NCBI GenBank assembly: GCA_965153455.1
Contig: OZ234495.1
Span: 17,728,875-17,792,874 of the forward strand
Length of the DNA: 64,000 bases
Direction: 5' to 3'
Origin: Sphagnum compactum
Lineage: Eukaryota; Bryophyta; Sphagnopsida; Sphagnales
How positions within the stretch are numbered: the stretch's first letter is position 1; each line of letters starts with the position of its first letter. The notes beneath the pieces are model-generated. The model saw only the letters and a program-made list of their open reading frames with translations, was not told the DNA's origin and made no database searches. Below, one piece after another: positions 11,639 to 23,030 of this stretch. Both the position numbers and the translations under genes were made by a program.

Positions 11639-12741
11639 ATGGACTCATTCTGGGTTCTCTAAGGAGGTTCTAGTTGCCCTCTGACTATGGACACATGTTT
11701 TATTAGCAAATGATTGTGCTGTTATATAAGCTGGAGTGAACAGAGATGCGCAAAATGTGTAGAGAAATAACAAATCCCAACGTCCTTTTGTAGAGTCCTG
11801 ATTTTGGAGTCAGCAAACTGTCCACAATGTTATGAATAGTGGTGAGAATTTTGGCATCTGATGGATCATTGTAGCACATTGGAGCCACTCATGCCATTGT
11901 TGTCTTGGCTTTCTCAATGTCTGCGCAGGTCAGGATGCATGTTCCCAAGGGAAAAGATAATTACATGACAAACTTCCAAATATCTGAATCAGATCCTGCT
12001 TAAGGTATATCCAGTTACCAATGATTATGTACATCCTGTATGCACAAAATGTGCATGGTGCAGATTCCTCCTCACCAGATGGACCATTGTGTCTGAGGTT
12101 GTGTTAATGACTGTGATCAATTCTTGGAAAGAGTACCTCTTTTAAAACTCGAAAAACAGAACGAGGCTTTGAACCTTGTCAGAACTCGGTAAATGAGATT
12201 GTCTACCTTTGTGTGATAGATTCTGTGGCTTCTTGAAGGTGGAAGATCGCTATGGTGGGCTTTTATGATCAGTAACTCAGTCTGATGGGGAACCTAGAAC
12301 ACTGGTGTTGTCAGAGCTTCATTCAATGCTTCCACCTTTCTTTTGGGGAGGGGGTGTGTGGATTATAAAGCCTTCAATCCTTTATGTGAATGTTTTCAGT
12401 TCACAGAGTTCTCAGGTCCCAAAAAATTTAAACTTTATCAGATTTCCTTGTTTTCTTTCAACTACATAGTTTTCCAAACAATTTCATATAGAATCTTACA
12501 ATTGGGAGTTTTCTAAAACCTAGTTAATCTCATTGGTGTTCTCCTTTTTGCGTACTGTATTGTGTTGTTTCTTCCTAATATGCTGCCTCCTTTGTATCTG
12601 TTTTTTCCCTCTGTGTTTTCCCTTCTTGGGCATGGGGTTCTAGCCAGCATCATGCCTGAGTCTTCCTGTTGCTTCTGGACTTGTGATAAAAGCTTAGTAG
12701 GTAAGTTGTGATAGAAAAGTTGCTTTTATACCACCGGCAAA
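11639..12741. other. MED19 downstream region, no gene
   Basis: This is probably 3' untranslated sequence followed by intergenic DNA. No open frame with a recognisable product was seen on either strand. Confidence 0.4.
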
Positions 12742-13098
12742 AACCAATGGCCACCAGCACACCATCCATTGGACAGATGTTATGACTTATGACTCAGTTC
12801 TGAATGAACCCCAATGGAGTTACCCTTGGGTTTCACCTTGGTAATGGATTTTCGTTTTAAAAAGGTCCTCAATGGAGATAGGATAAAAGTTGGCTACTAG
12901 GTAAGTTGATGCATGTAGATGGCTACAGTACCTTGGTAAGGGCTTAGTGTGTTGTTACCAAGTACGGACTAAGAACAGCAACTGAGCCAACCACAGTAAC
13001 TGCCTAGGTTAGCTACATAACTGTAACCCAATGAAAAAAAGTTTTCATTGAGTCACAGTTCATCATCCACACTCATGGTGTGCTGTTGGCTCTTGGTT
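12742..13098. mobile_element. MITE family A, copy 1
   Basis: A 357 bp element has 24 bp terminal inverted repeats at 12742-12765 and 13075-13098 with three mismatches. The repeat contains CCACCAGCACACCAT. Internal sequence matches copy 2 at 14585-14925, including a shared TGACTCAGTT/TGAGTCAGTT segment, GGTTTCACCTTGGTAA, and the exit word TGGTTCAATCTG. It has no coding capacity. The superfamily is not assigned because no target duplication was certain. Confidence 0.75.
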
Positions 13099-14584
13099 CA
13101 ATCTGATGCCCAAAATGTGCATATCACACATTCTGTGACAATTGGTTGAGAACAACCAACATCAGAAGCAAATGGTGAACATGTGGATTTCTCTGACAAT
13201 CAATGGTAAAACCGTTGGAGAAATTTCCTAGTGTATTTGAAGGGCAGTTTATAACCATGAATATCCTTTGTAGAAAAGAGAGATGTTATGCCTACATCTG
13301 CTTGATCCCTCTCTCATAAGGAGTAGGTGAAGAACACCTCTCCTCTGCCTTCCAATGCCCTGTGATCTATGAAGGTTTGGGTTCATGATATACTTTGCCT
13401 TGTGCTTTACAAGGTGTAAAGCTCATGGGTAGGGGACATTACCAAAATACAAGGACGGGGTTGGTTTATCTTTCATTCTGCGGTGGAGGATGTCAGCTCC
13501 TGATTGCAGGCTGCCCACAAGAGGAAATTGCTGAAGATTTCCCCAAATTTTTCTTCTGCACTTTTTCCCTTGGCTCTCATACAGCCCTTTTTCAGTTGGC
13601 TCAGGAATAGTGAAAACACAATTTGTGTCTGGAAGGATGTTTCTCAGTTATAGACAGTTTCTTCAAAATCTACAGTAACATTGTAAGGTTCCCAATTTTG
13701 AACATGTGATCATGAGCCACTGCAACTCATTACATCTTGCTCCAAACAAGAACTAAGGTGCAAATGGGGACCAGAACAACTAACAGCCTTGGTGCTTTCT
13801 TATGTGGTCCTGGACAAAGTACTCAGGAATGTCATCAGTAGTCCAGTGGATCTCCCTCAACCACTGATGGTCCTGTTGATCATCCTCATGGTGCAAGAGG
13901 TGGTAGACTGGTATCAGTGATTTTCTTCATTAGTAGGTAAAGTTTCTAGAAGTAACACCAGCAGGAATGTATTCAACTCACTTGCAATTTGTTGGCACAC
14001 CACAAGCAGATATCCATTCTGCTTCAAAGCAATTTCACTTCAAAGTTTTTGTTTGAACCCGAAGAGGCTGTGAGGTTGTTGCAATATATCTGTTCAGATT
14101 GTCTTATTTTCATTGTGCCAGGATCAGCTAAATGAGCAGTCATCTATCCTGTTACTGGAAAAACATTCTCAAATTGTATGTTGGGTCAGGGTTGATCACA
14201 GCCCCATTACAGGAATGCTTGGGTAGGATTTCTCCAACAAGAATGCCATCAATTGAAAAATGCCTCCAGTCTCAATTGAAGTTTGACAATTTGGATGCTC
14301 ACACCTGGCATTGCATGAAGGACTGTTAAATTCATTCAATAGATTGAATGTACTAAAAATTGATCTTTCCATTTCTTTTTTTGTGCAAAAAAAGAAATCA
14401 ATCTCATGAATATTGAGATATTTCTGAACTCACCACTACATAGATGAAGACCTTTTCCCGAAAGGCAATGAAAAGCTTTCAACATTAGAGAAGAAATACA
14501 TGAGGGAAGAACTAATTCAAAATGAAGTATAAAAATGACAGTATGAACAGCATTGACAGTAATATGTACGAGAGAGCCAGAGTC
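13099..14584. other. Intergenic, no gene
   Basis: This is spacer between two related MITE copies. Small open frames at 13395-13610 and 14132-14329 have no recognisable product. A short perfect hairpin lies at 14371-14398. Confidence 0.4.
14371..14398. repeat. Perfect 12 bp hairpin
   Basis: ATTTCTTTTTTT at 14371-14382 and AAAAAAAGAAAT at 14387-14398 pair perfectly around a GTGC loop. It is mostly a T-run against an A-run, so it may be incidental. Confidence 0.6.
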
Positions 14585-14925
14585 AACCAGCACCCACCAG
14601 CACACCATCTACTGGATGCCAGTTATGAGTCAGTTGTGGATGAACCTCAACTGAGATCATATCTGGTTTCACCTTGGTAACCATTTGTGTAAGAAGTCTG
14701 TCCAATAGATAGATAGGAAAATAGGTGACTACTAAGTAAGTAGATTGTTTATACATAGGTAATGACTGTCTTTACTATCTGCCTACAAACAACCTGCAAA
14801 TATCGTGGGTTGTTAGTAGGTAGGTAGTAAAAAAAGCAACTGAGCTAACCTCGGGAACTGGAAGCCAACACTGTTTCGTGACCACTTACCATCCGTTCTT
14901 CACAGTGCACTGGTGGGTGCTGGTT
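14585..14925. mobile_element. MITE family A, copy 2
   Basis: A 341 bp relative of the element at 12742-13098. The terminal inverted repeats at 14585-14604 and 14906-14925 match 18 of 20 (AACCAGCACCCACCAG then two changes). Both copies are followed by CAATCTG, so the real right end may lie a few bases further out. The internal block ATGAGTCAGTTGTGGATGAACC and GGTTTCACCTTGGTAACC parallels copy 1. Confidence 0.75.
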
Positions 14926-15407
14926 CAATCTGCCCAATAGTTTTGACATTTTCATTAAGGTGCCTTCAGTACTTGCAGAAGAATGGACCAAGGAAAAAAA
15001 TGCATTGAACAATGAACTGTGAACAACAAATGAATCAAAAGATCATCATCTAAAGAGCCTTGCCAATTCAACACTAAATTGAATCCAAGACATGAAAATC
15101 ATGTGCTCAAGAATGGAACACTATCATGTAGACCCTTACATTTTATGGTGACGAATAATATGTGCAAGTTTGTTTGTGCATGCACCACACTTTGTTGCTG
15201 ATTTTGTTCACTATGACTCACTGGAAAAGTAGAACTCCATTCATACCTCACTCCTTACATTTAGGGAGTTCAAGGCCTTCTCCAAAATTTAAGAGCAAAA
15301 TGTAGTTGTTTTTGCTCACAAACTGACCTCTAACAAACCTTGGCAACCAATGTTCATTCCCCTGTAGGTAATAGATGTAGAGAATGCTTGTGTGCACCTG
15401 GACAACA
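14926..15407. other. PAC2 downstream region
   Basis: This lies past the PAC2 stop on the minus strand, so it presumably holds that gene's 3' untranslated region. No other gene is visible. Confidence 0.4.
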
Positions 15408-17860
15408 TCAACTGAACATGGTGCTGTCAGGTGGTGGTCCATAAACTGTTGTCCAAGAGAGAGGGACCTTCCATTCCAGTTGAGCCCCTGCAATCCCTCA
15501 GTAGATCCTGAAACATTAAGCATATCTCCATGAAGGAATGTATTCCCTTACCTTAGATTTAAGCACAGGATAGTGAGAAAGACAAGCCACTTTTCAGATT
15601 TGGTCCACTGCAAGTGATGACTGAGACCTCTTGTCATGTGAGAAGGACAAAATGCAATCCGATCCTGAGGAATGCAATTGGGCAGGCAGTCAAAATTCCA
15701 CGAACTGTCTGCTCTTTGAATACTTAAATCACAGATTAGTGCATATCATTTGACCCTTGCGCCTGTATCTTTGCAATTGACCACATCAAAATCCCCCATT
15801 TCTTGCTGAATAGGATCTCCTTTGCGATTCATAAAGGTATCCATTGATCATAGCCCAGCCCATGAATGCAAAGATAACCCAATGACTTGCCAATTGGCAG
15901 GCCATCATTTTGGTGTGGGAAATGTGATGGGAACACCATACCTGAAGCCTCTGGTTTCCCGTGATGCAGGTATTGTTGCACAGCATCAGCAATGAGAAAC
16001 GCATCAGGTACATTATCACCCTCAGCACAAAAGCAGAGCACACACACAACCTTCAATCCTTCAGCCTGCAATCATTGAAGAAGAATCACAACCATATAAA
16101 TTGTTATTTGAGGAGGCACATATGTTATGACAGTCAGACCATACTATTGAAAACCATTGGCAATTATGGTCAGTCATGAAAGGCACCAGCAAAATGGGCC
16201 AGAGAATGGGTAAGCAAACCATACCTTGCAAGAAGAGAAAATAGAAGCAAATGGAAGCCCTGGGAAGTATGCATCATCTGTCAAGTGTATTTCTGGAGAC
16301 AATTCATTATCCACCACTGGATCTGTAACTGAATCTCGGTCCAAAAGCTGCCATGCCTCACTAAGTGGCAAGTACTGCTCCAAGCGTTTCCATCCTAGTG
16401 CTTCACAACGCCTGTCCAAACCATCTTTGCTAGCTGTTGAGATGTACTGAATCTGTGAACTGATCAACACACATTGAACAAATTAACAGAAGCAGCTCAT
16501 TCTCTTACATTCAGAACTACAATTCACGTGCAAGATGTCTGAATTGTCTTTGGAAATAGAAGAGAACTTCAGGGCATGACAATTCTTTCATCACAGTGGC
16601 CAAGAACCTAACAGCTTCTCAACTGTTATGTCTGGCAGGTTCTCAACTCTCATAGGCAGGTTGACTATTGACTTTGTAGTTGAGCTTCTAAATCTGTAAT
16701 ACCTCTGGCATCTTAGATGTTCATAGTCTCATTCTCTGTTACACTATGCAGGCAGGAGGGCAAGCAATGAGTGCAAAACAACATACAGATCCATGTCGTG
16801 GCGTTGTCGCTTGCCAGAATCCAATCCAGAGAGTACAATAACTTCTTTAATCCCCTCACAGGCAGCCCAGGCAGCCATATTCTTCGCATACTTCATCATG
16901 GCACCCTGCCAAATTGAAGATGGCAAAATAAGGAACATAAATTATGTCATGAATCAGAGGTATGTCACAAATGGAGGCAAGACCACCATGCAAGGGCAAT
17001 GTCAGACTGTTCAGTCACATGCAATCAGCAGACTTTTCGTCATACTTTCTGTGATGATGTCACCTTCAGTATAAACCACAAGCCACCTGAAAAATCTAAT
17101 AGAATGCTTTGGTTTAGGGTTTAGGGTTTAGTGGGTTTAGGGTGCTGTTGAGAAAAACATATTGAGAAAAGAGCCAGGAGTTTGAAACCTTGACAACAGG
17201 TGCACGCTGTTGCACAATGCTGAGACCTTGATCTTCGTACTCATAAACTGACACAAAAACAACCTCGAATTATGTCATTGGCTTCCAAACAAGATATCTC
17301 AAATTATGCTACTGGCTTGCAAATGAGATCTCTAAACTTACACAAGTATGCTTATATGAATCTGGGAAGAATTCCTGAAACTCTTTCAACAACAATGTTT
17401 ATGCAATAACAAGACTCCCAGTAGCCCTTGATTCCTGACCAGAGAATGCAAGGTTCTCCCTCTCACCTTCAAGTGCAACCGTGAGCTTCCCTTCTGCTGA
17501 AGGGCCGAATGGATCGTTTCCAACGCACGGCAAAACATGAGGTTCCTCCAAAAACCCGGCTCTTCGAACTCCGAGTGTGGAGACGAGAAGATCTACCGCA
17601 AGCTGACCTGCGTTGCCTATCGATACCGCAGGCTGTAGGAAATCCACACCACAAATAAACTCCTTGAATCGATCGTTCCGCAAAACATCATCAAAAAACT
17701 TCTCGATCATAAAAAAACACGTCGAGCTCCAGACAACCCTAATCTGAAACCCTAATCTGAGTGGAAAGCAGGGAGGGAAGAGGAGGATGAGCAACAGTAC
17801 CAGCAGAAGAGTGGAAGCGTTGCGCAGGTGTCCATCGCCTCCAGGCCTTACAAACTCCAT
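15408..17860 (-). CDS. Proteasome assembly chaperone 2 (PAC2/PSMG2)
   Basis: PAC2 pairs with PAC1 to guide assembly of the 20S proteasome alpha ring. Seven exons on the minus strand, in coding order: 17801-17860, 17467-17632, 17189-17247, 16787-16905, 16225-16459, 15942-16065, 15408-15487. All introns are GT-AG and phases match, giving 843 nt (280 residues). Exon 1 begins MEFVRPGGDG and runs to ASTLLL. Exon 2 gives PAVSIGNAGQLAVDLL and VLPCVGNDPFG. Exon 3 gives VQQRAPVVK. Exon 4 gives GIKEVIVLSGLDSGKRQR. Exon 5 gives QIQYIST and GLDRRCEALGW. Exon 6 gives CFCAEGDNVPDAF. Exon 7 ends VPLSWTTVYGPPPDSTMFS. These are the hallmark stretches of plant and animal PAC2, and the length is near the family norm. 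Exons 1, 3 and 7 are too short to stand out as open frames. The gene looks intact and converges on MED19. A telomere-type motif lies in intron 3. Confidence 0.94.
17111..17142. repeat. Telomere-type repeat in a PAC2 intron
   Basis: TTTAGGG units (GGTTTAGGGTTTAGGGTTTA, then GTGGGTTTAGGG) lie between PAC2 exons 3 and 4. On the coding strand they read CCCTAAA. They are short and slightly interrupted. Confidence 0.8.
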
Positions 17861-17900
17861 CTCTTCTCTTCAGGGGGAAAGGAAATTCCCCAAAAACACA

Positions 17901-17920
17901 CGCACGCACGCACGCACGCA
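17901..17920. repeat. (CGCA)n microsatellite
   Basis: Five perfect CGCA units lie about 40 bases upstream of the PAC2 start codon, inside its likely leader or promoter. Such tracts are length-variable. Confidence 0.9.
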
Positions 17921-19563
17921 GGAACTGGAGATGCAGTTTCTTCAAGAGATTAGGTCATTATGTACATTTGAATGCAAGTGATGTCAGAGTGAAAGAAATA
18001 CATGAAAGACTCGTCATGAAAATCCTCAGCCTCGTGCCAAGAAAGACCAAATTTCCAGCTCCATGGGATATGCCCTATTTCAAAACTTCAGTTCTGGAAC
18101 ATGGAAAAATATATCACAGGGATGTGTTTGCAAAACATTAGACACTTCATCCAAATACGTAGTAATTAGTAGATCACTACATGAGATTTATCATGCTTTT
18201 TTTTATCACATTGAGAAAAAAAAAATCAAAAAAAATGTAAACTCATATTATTGTTGAATAGCTAGCAATCATGATTAAAATTTCAATTCAAATTTGTTAT
18301 GAAAGTTTTCAATTCAAAATTCAATGGAGGAATCCAAATATTTTACACACAAAAACTCATCAACTATGCACATGCAACTTCACATTTGATAGTTTTGGAT
18401 GTTTGTTGATGGTGCTATGCAAAATATGATTCATATCTCCTCCCTTCCCATTTGGTATCCTTGGGTACTATTTACCTTGTCTTGGAAAGAATGACCTCAC
18501 AAGTTTCCATCACAAGTATGGGAGTCAAATACTCAAAGTAGCTTGGGTTCCCCCCACCCTTCACCCCACCCCCATGGTCTTGATGATGTGTATGAATGTT
18601 GGACAGTTATTAGAAACACGAACAAATCGCTGACATTCATCAGAGTTGTTCTAAGGATTCATAGGCACAATTTTCAAGAAATTCAAAGACCCAATTTTGA
18701 TATATAACCATAATTCTCAATTTTATTGTTGAAAAACTCAAATAATCAGCAAAAAAAAATAAAAATTGTTGTTTCCTTTATTGGTTCATTCATGAGAACT
18801 GTAGGTTTGGACAATTTTTTAAGTAGCCAGAATTTATAGTTCTTTGATTTTGATTTTTTCAAAGAATTGGAACAATCAGTTCTTCGATTTTTGAAATGTT
18901 TAAAAAACTTGAACTGATGGTTCTTTAAGAATTCCAATAACCCTACAACATTGGTAGTAATATGGAACTTCTAACTTTGTGTGTCTCACTACTTTTGTGC
19001 ACCTTAGCTTATGTGTTACCCAAATCTTGTGTTACATAGGGTTTTGATAGTCAAAAAGATGAACCCTAGGAAAGAATATGCCTTTTTCCCAACGTGGCTA
19101 ACAATCTGACATCATTTTTAATACATTATTTAACAATATGATGTTCAAACCAGGCTCACAAGTACAATATTATATTGATGAGTATTGAACATTGTCATTG
19201 ACAGATTGATAAAAATTAATTTGAGTTTTTGGATAGATCATAAGTATTTTGTTTGGTCCATGGATGTGTCCAAAAATTTTAAGTTTAAGATAAGATATGT
19301 AAATCGAGTTGAAATCACAATTTCTAGCATCTAAGTTGATGGATGCATTAGGAATGGTATATTTTCAAATATTGGCAAGACCCTCAAGTAAAGCAGAATT
19401 TCAAGCAGCATCTCATGGTGATCAAAACACATTATGGCCATAATGTGTCCTTTCCATAAAAGGAGTTGCCTGAATGGGAACTAGATAGGCCCCATGTTGT
19501 CAATTGCCAAACTTGACATGCAAGCAAACATGTTCAAGTTAATGATGCAGTCGTAAATCAAAG
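17921..19563. other. AT-rich intergenic DNA
   Basis: Upstream sequence of PAC2 gives way to AT-rich DNA with no recognised gene. The part at 18620-18950 (repeated TTCTTTGAATTTT-like words, GATATATAACCATAATT) resembles 27690-27830. It may be a shared decayed repeat. Confidence 0.4.
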
Positions 19564-19872
19564 GTGGCAATGGAAGGTAATTTTGTAATTAACCCTCTCA
19601 CTCGTTATGGCACGAACTTGGGGTTTTCAATTATCCTTGATTTCTCTTTATTTGAGTGCATGAAGACTGTTAAAATTGCCATTGTCGGGGTCCTTGGTAG
19701 TGTAGAATATGAACATACTTTTAGTACGTTGTTGTCTTTTATGAAGAATAAATTGAAGAATAGATTGATAACTCACATGCTTATTGTAGTTGGCATGATG
19801 CATTCACAAAGTTTCTTCACTTTGGAAACCTTTCCATATGATGCAACATATGACGATTGGAAAACCACTTGA
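19564..19872 (+). pseudogene. hAT transposase C-terminal fragment
   Basis: A 102-codon open frame reads like the hAT dimerisation domain of an Ac-type transposase: a serine-poor version of VSSxECxRTFS (GSVEYEHTFSTLLSFMKNKL), then KNRL, then SQSFFTLETFPYD..YDDW. The catalytic part is absent upstream, where the frame closes at once. I judge it a truncated relic. The assignment rests on motif style. Confidence 0.6.
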
Positions 19873-21053
19873 GATTAAAAAAAAATATTGACTGTAGCTG
19901 ATTAGTTTTTTTTCATCTTCTTGATTTGAACAATTGTTAGATTTTGTGTAAACTTTGACATTAAGTTATAAACACTGTCACATTTACAATGACCAAAACA
20001 AGTTGCTTACCTTGCATGGGCCAAGTTGAAGTAGCAATAACACTCACACTGGTCCCTTTGTAATTTTGAAGGAGGCCCTAGCACCTACACTGTGGGTGGT
20101 GCTGATAAGTAACAAAAGTAGCTTACAAGTTATAGACCACAATGGTAGTTACTAGTTAATTAGTTCCCATTTTTATAAACTTTATCTTTTTGTGATGTTT
20201 TTTGTGCAATCAGGATCACTCTTGACAAGAATTAATCTTTGGATGGTTATTTACTAAGTAAAAGGCCTAGTAAAACTTATCATTAATCTTTAAAATGAAA
20301 TTATGGCTTTTGTGGCGGTCACAAATTCTTTATAAATAATTTCTGTTGTAGCCTTAATTTTTGGTTTACCATGGAGTGTGTCACTAGTTTCCGGCTTCAA
20401 AAAAAATCTTGAATAGCTTAAAAATTGTTTACGATTCCACCTTGTAGCCAATTTTCTTTTATCAAAACAAAACCTTCATCACCAAATTTTCTTTGCCACT
20501 AGGTGGCCAATAGTCATTCTAGTTTTTTTATTAATCCTAAAAAAGACCTTGAGATTCACACTACTAGGCATATAATAATTATCAAGTGACCATCATTTGG
20601 GCACATGTTAATGTTTGTAATCCAGGGCTACTTCTTGCCATGTCACCTTACCTAGCATAATGAAGGGTGTTTGTGCAAAATAGAATTCATCGAGGTAGAT
20701 CAAGGTTAATGAAAGGAGAATTTAAAGAAAGAGAATGAAATCAACTAGGCAGATTGATGGTGGAACAAACCTAAATGGGAGTTTGAAAGTTACATTTTGG
20801 TGTCGTGGACAACTTATTGTGTAGTGAATGAATCAATTACATGTGAGATGTTTATATATGAGTCCTTGTTGTGCAACAATGGGTCTTCAAAACACATGGG
20901 AGAGTACCAAAACATGAATGCATTACAGGAATGACAATTGGGTATTAACATGTATAGGAGGTTGGTGGGTCAAACAACATAACTTATCAAATAAAAATGT
21001 TAGCATGGAGCAAACATTTTCCTAGCATTTTTGGGATGCCCACACGTAGTTGC
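19873..21053. other. AT-rich intergenic DNA
   Basis: No gene, tRNA or clear repeat was recognised. Confidence 0.4.
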
Positions 21054-21288
21054 CACTACAAGAAAACACAATTTTTTTGACTAAGAACTTCGGTCAAAAA
21101 AAAACCCCATATGGTTTTTTTGTCCCCATGTTTAACTTGACAAAAATATCATTTTGGACAAGTTGTTTTGGACTTGATTGTTTTGACCAGGTCGTTCTAG
21201 TTGGTGTTATCTACTGCATTTTTTTATTAGGTTTTTTAATTGAACCATCGTGATAGTGACAAAAATAATTATATTATTTGGGTAGTGA

Positions 21289-21290
<2 letters not shown>

Positions 21291-21327
<37 letters not shown>
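21291..21327. repeat. (AT)n microsatellite
   Basis: An uninterrupted AT dinucleotide run of 37 bases inside the CACTA element. Confidence 0.95.
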
Positions 21328-21332
<5 letters not shown>

Positions 21333-21469
21333 GAATTAATAGGGAAATATTAATTAATTACCTACCCTACCTTAACCTCCCTCTTTACCTACCTACCTAC
21401 CTAATTAATAAACCTAATAATTAATGTCAAATTTTTTTTATTTATTTACCTACCAACCTTATGTCCTAA

Positions 21470-22720
21470 AGTTAGGCCATTTAGTTCAGCCACCTAGGCT
21501 AGACCAAGCCATTTATATTAAACCAAGTAACCTAGGCTAGGTGGTCTAATAAGTTTTGCAACCTAGGCTACCGAATTAGGTCACCTAAGTAACCAAGGTA
21601 GCTTAAATTGCAAGTGTGGGGACTTGAACTCTTCACTGCCACATTGAGGAGTCAAGATTTTAACCATTGCACCACCATTCCATAAGGTGATTTCTTAAAC
21701 AACATATTGTAATAAACTTCCATGAATTTTTTTTCAACATATTGTACTAAATGAATTCAAATTCTTTTACATTACTTACATAAATAGGTAGGTTATAGGT
21801 ATGTTAGTTTAGGTAGGTAAGAGGTACCTATTAATAAATGCATGTATCTAGGTAAAATGTAGGTTATAATCTACTAGGCCTTATAGGTACCTATTAGGTA
21901 TATGTTTATATATACTTACCTAGTAAGATACCTATGCTTATACGTTATATTTTAATAGGGTACATAAGTACTTACTAGCCTATTAATAGACTTAACTTAG
22001 GCATACTAAGTAAGTAGCCTAACCTATTAGGTAGGCCTAGGTAGCTTAGGTTAAGCTACATACCTACCTAGTAGGCCTAGATGGCCTAGGTTAGGCTATC
22101 TACCTTATAGATAGGCTACCTACCTTATAGGCTTAGGTGGCCTAAGCTAGGTTACATACCTAATAGGCCTAAATGGCCTAGGTTAGGCTATCTACCTAGT
22201 AGGCCTAAATGGCTTATGTTACGTAGCTACCGAATAGACCTCAATAACTAAAGTTAAGCTACCTATCTAGTAGGCCTAGGTGGTTTATGTTACTAACTAT
22301 TGAATAGACCTCAATAGCCTAGATTAAACTACCTACCTAGTAGGCCTAAGTGGATAGACTACCTAGTTACTAAGCCTAGGTGGCCTATGTTATTTACCTA
22401 GTAGGCATAGGTTATATACCTATAATAGGCCTATGTTAGTAGGCTACTTACATGGTTAATAGGTCTACCTAATAAGTCTAGGTCACCTAGGACACATACC
22501 TAAAAGGCTTACATTACCTAATAAGCTATTTAATATTAGTCGTAGGTTACATCTTAGGTAGCCTACGACATAGGTTTAGGCTAGGCTACTTATTAAGTTA
22601 TAACCTAACAAATACCTACTAGCCTATTAGTTATGTTAGGCTAGATATGTAATTTAGGCCTAGCCTAACCTACTAACAATGTTAGGTTAAATAGGTAGCT
22701 TATGGTTAACAAATAGGTTA
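21470..22720. repeat. Degenerate CCTAGG/TAGGCC tandem array
   Basis: About 1.2 kb is built from diverged copies of words such as GTAGGCCTAGGTGGCCTAGG, TTAGGCTACCTACC and ACCTAGTAGG, spaced irregularly at roughly 40-60 bases. The GGCCTAGG-type palindromes make it rich in possible hairpins. The SINE-like head at 21612-21690 interrupts its left part. The array stops before the right subterminal TTGGTCAA region, so it belongs to the CACTA interior. Confidence 0.8.
21612..21690 (-). mobile_element. tRNA-derived SINE-like head
   Basis: Read on the minus strand, this has a tRNA-like pol III promoter: an A-box like TGGTGCAATGGTTAAAAT (complement of 21657-21674) followed by a B-box GAGTTCAAGTCCC (complement of 21619-21631). 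No cloverleaf with good stems was drawn, so it is more likely a SINE head than a tRNA gene. It lies inside the CACTA element. Confidence 0.4.
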
Positions 22721-23030
22721 AATTATCAAATGAATATGGTTCATTTGACTAAGTGTTAAATCATAAAGGTCAATTTGATTAAGGGTCAAATTAGGATGGT
22801 CAATTTGACTACTCTATCGATTCAATATGGCCATTTTGATTGACATTTGTCCATTTTGATCAGATTTTTAACTTGACACTTGGTCAAAAAAGGCATTTTA
22901 GTCAAATGTATTGGTCAAATGTAACATGTCTTTTCATGCTCCAATTTTAGTCAAAATGGACATACATTTTGGTCAATGTAGAAACTTTGGTCAAGTTAAC
23001 ATTTTGAAAATGCATGATTTTCTCGTAGTG

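Larger units (their letters stand above)
21054..23030. mobile_element. Non-autonomous CACTA (En/Spm) element
   Basis: The element begins CACTACAAGAAAACAC at 21054 and ends TTTTCTCGTAGTG at 23030, the inverted form of CACTACGAGAAAA. This is the canonical CACTA terminus. The flanking triplets are TGC (21051-21053) and TGT (23031-23033), compatible with a 3 bp target duplication after one mutation. Subterminal regions are dense in TTGGTCAA/TTGACCAA words (21080-21200 and 22740-22995), as expected for transposase-binding subterminal repeats. There is no transposase frame. The interior is filled by an AT microsatellite, a tRNA-like SINE piece and a long degenerate tandem array. Confidence 0.88.

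Noticed and set aside
17399-17860. Single 153-codon frame as an intact gene
   Set aside because: It reads through two PAC2 introns. Splicing at 17801/17632 and 17467 restores the conserved protein.
21470-22720. CRISPR-like or bacterial array
   Set aside because: The units are diverged, irregularly spaced and have no unique spacers, and the context is plant nuclear DNA inside a transposon.
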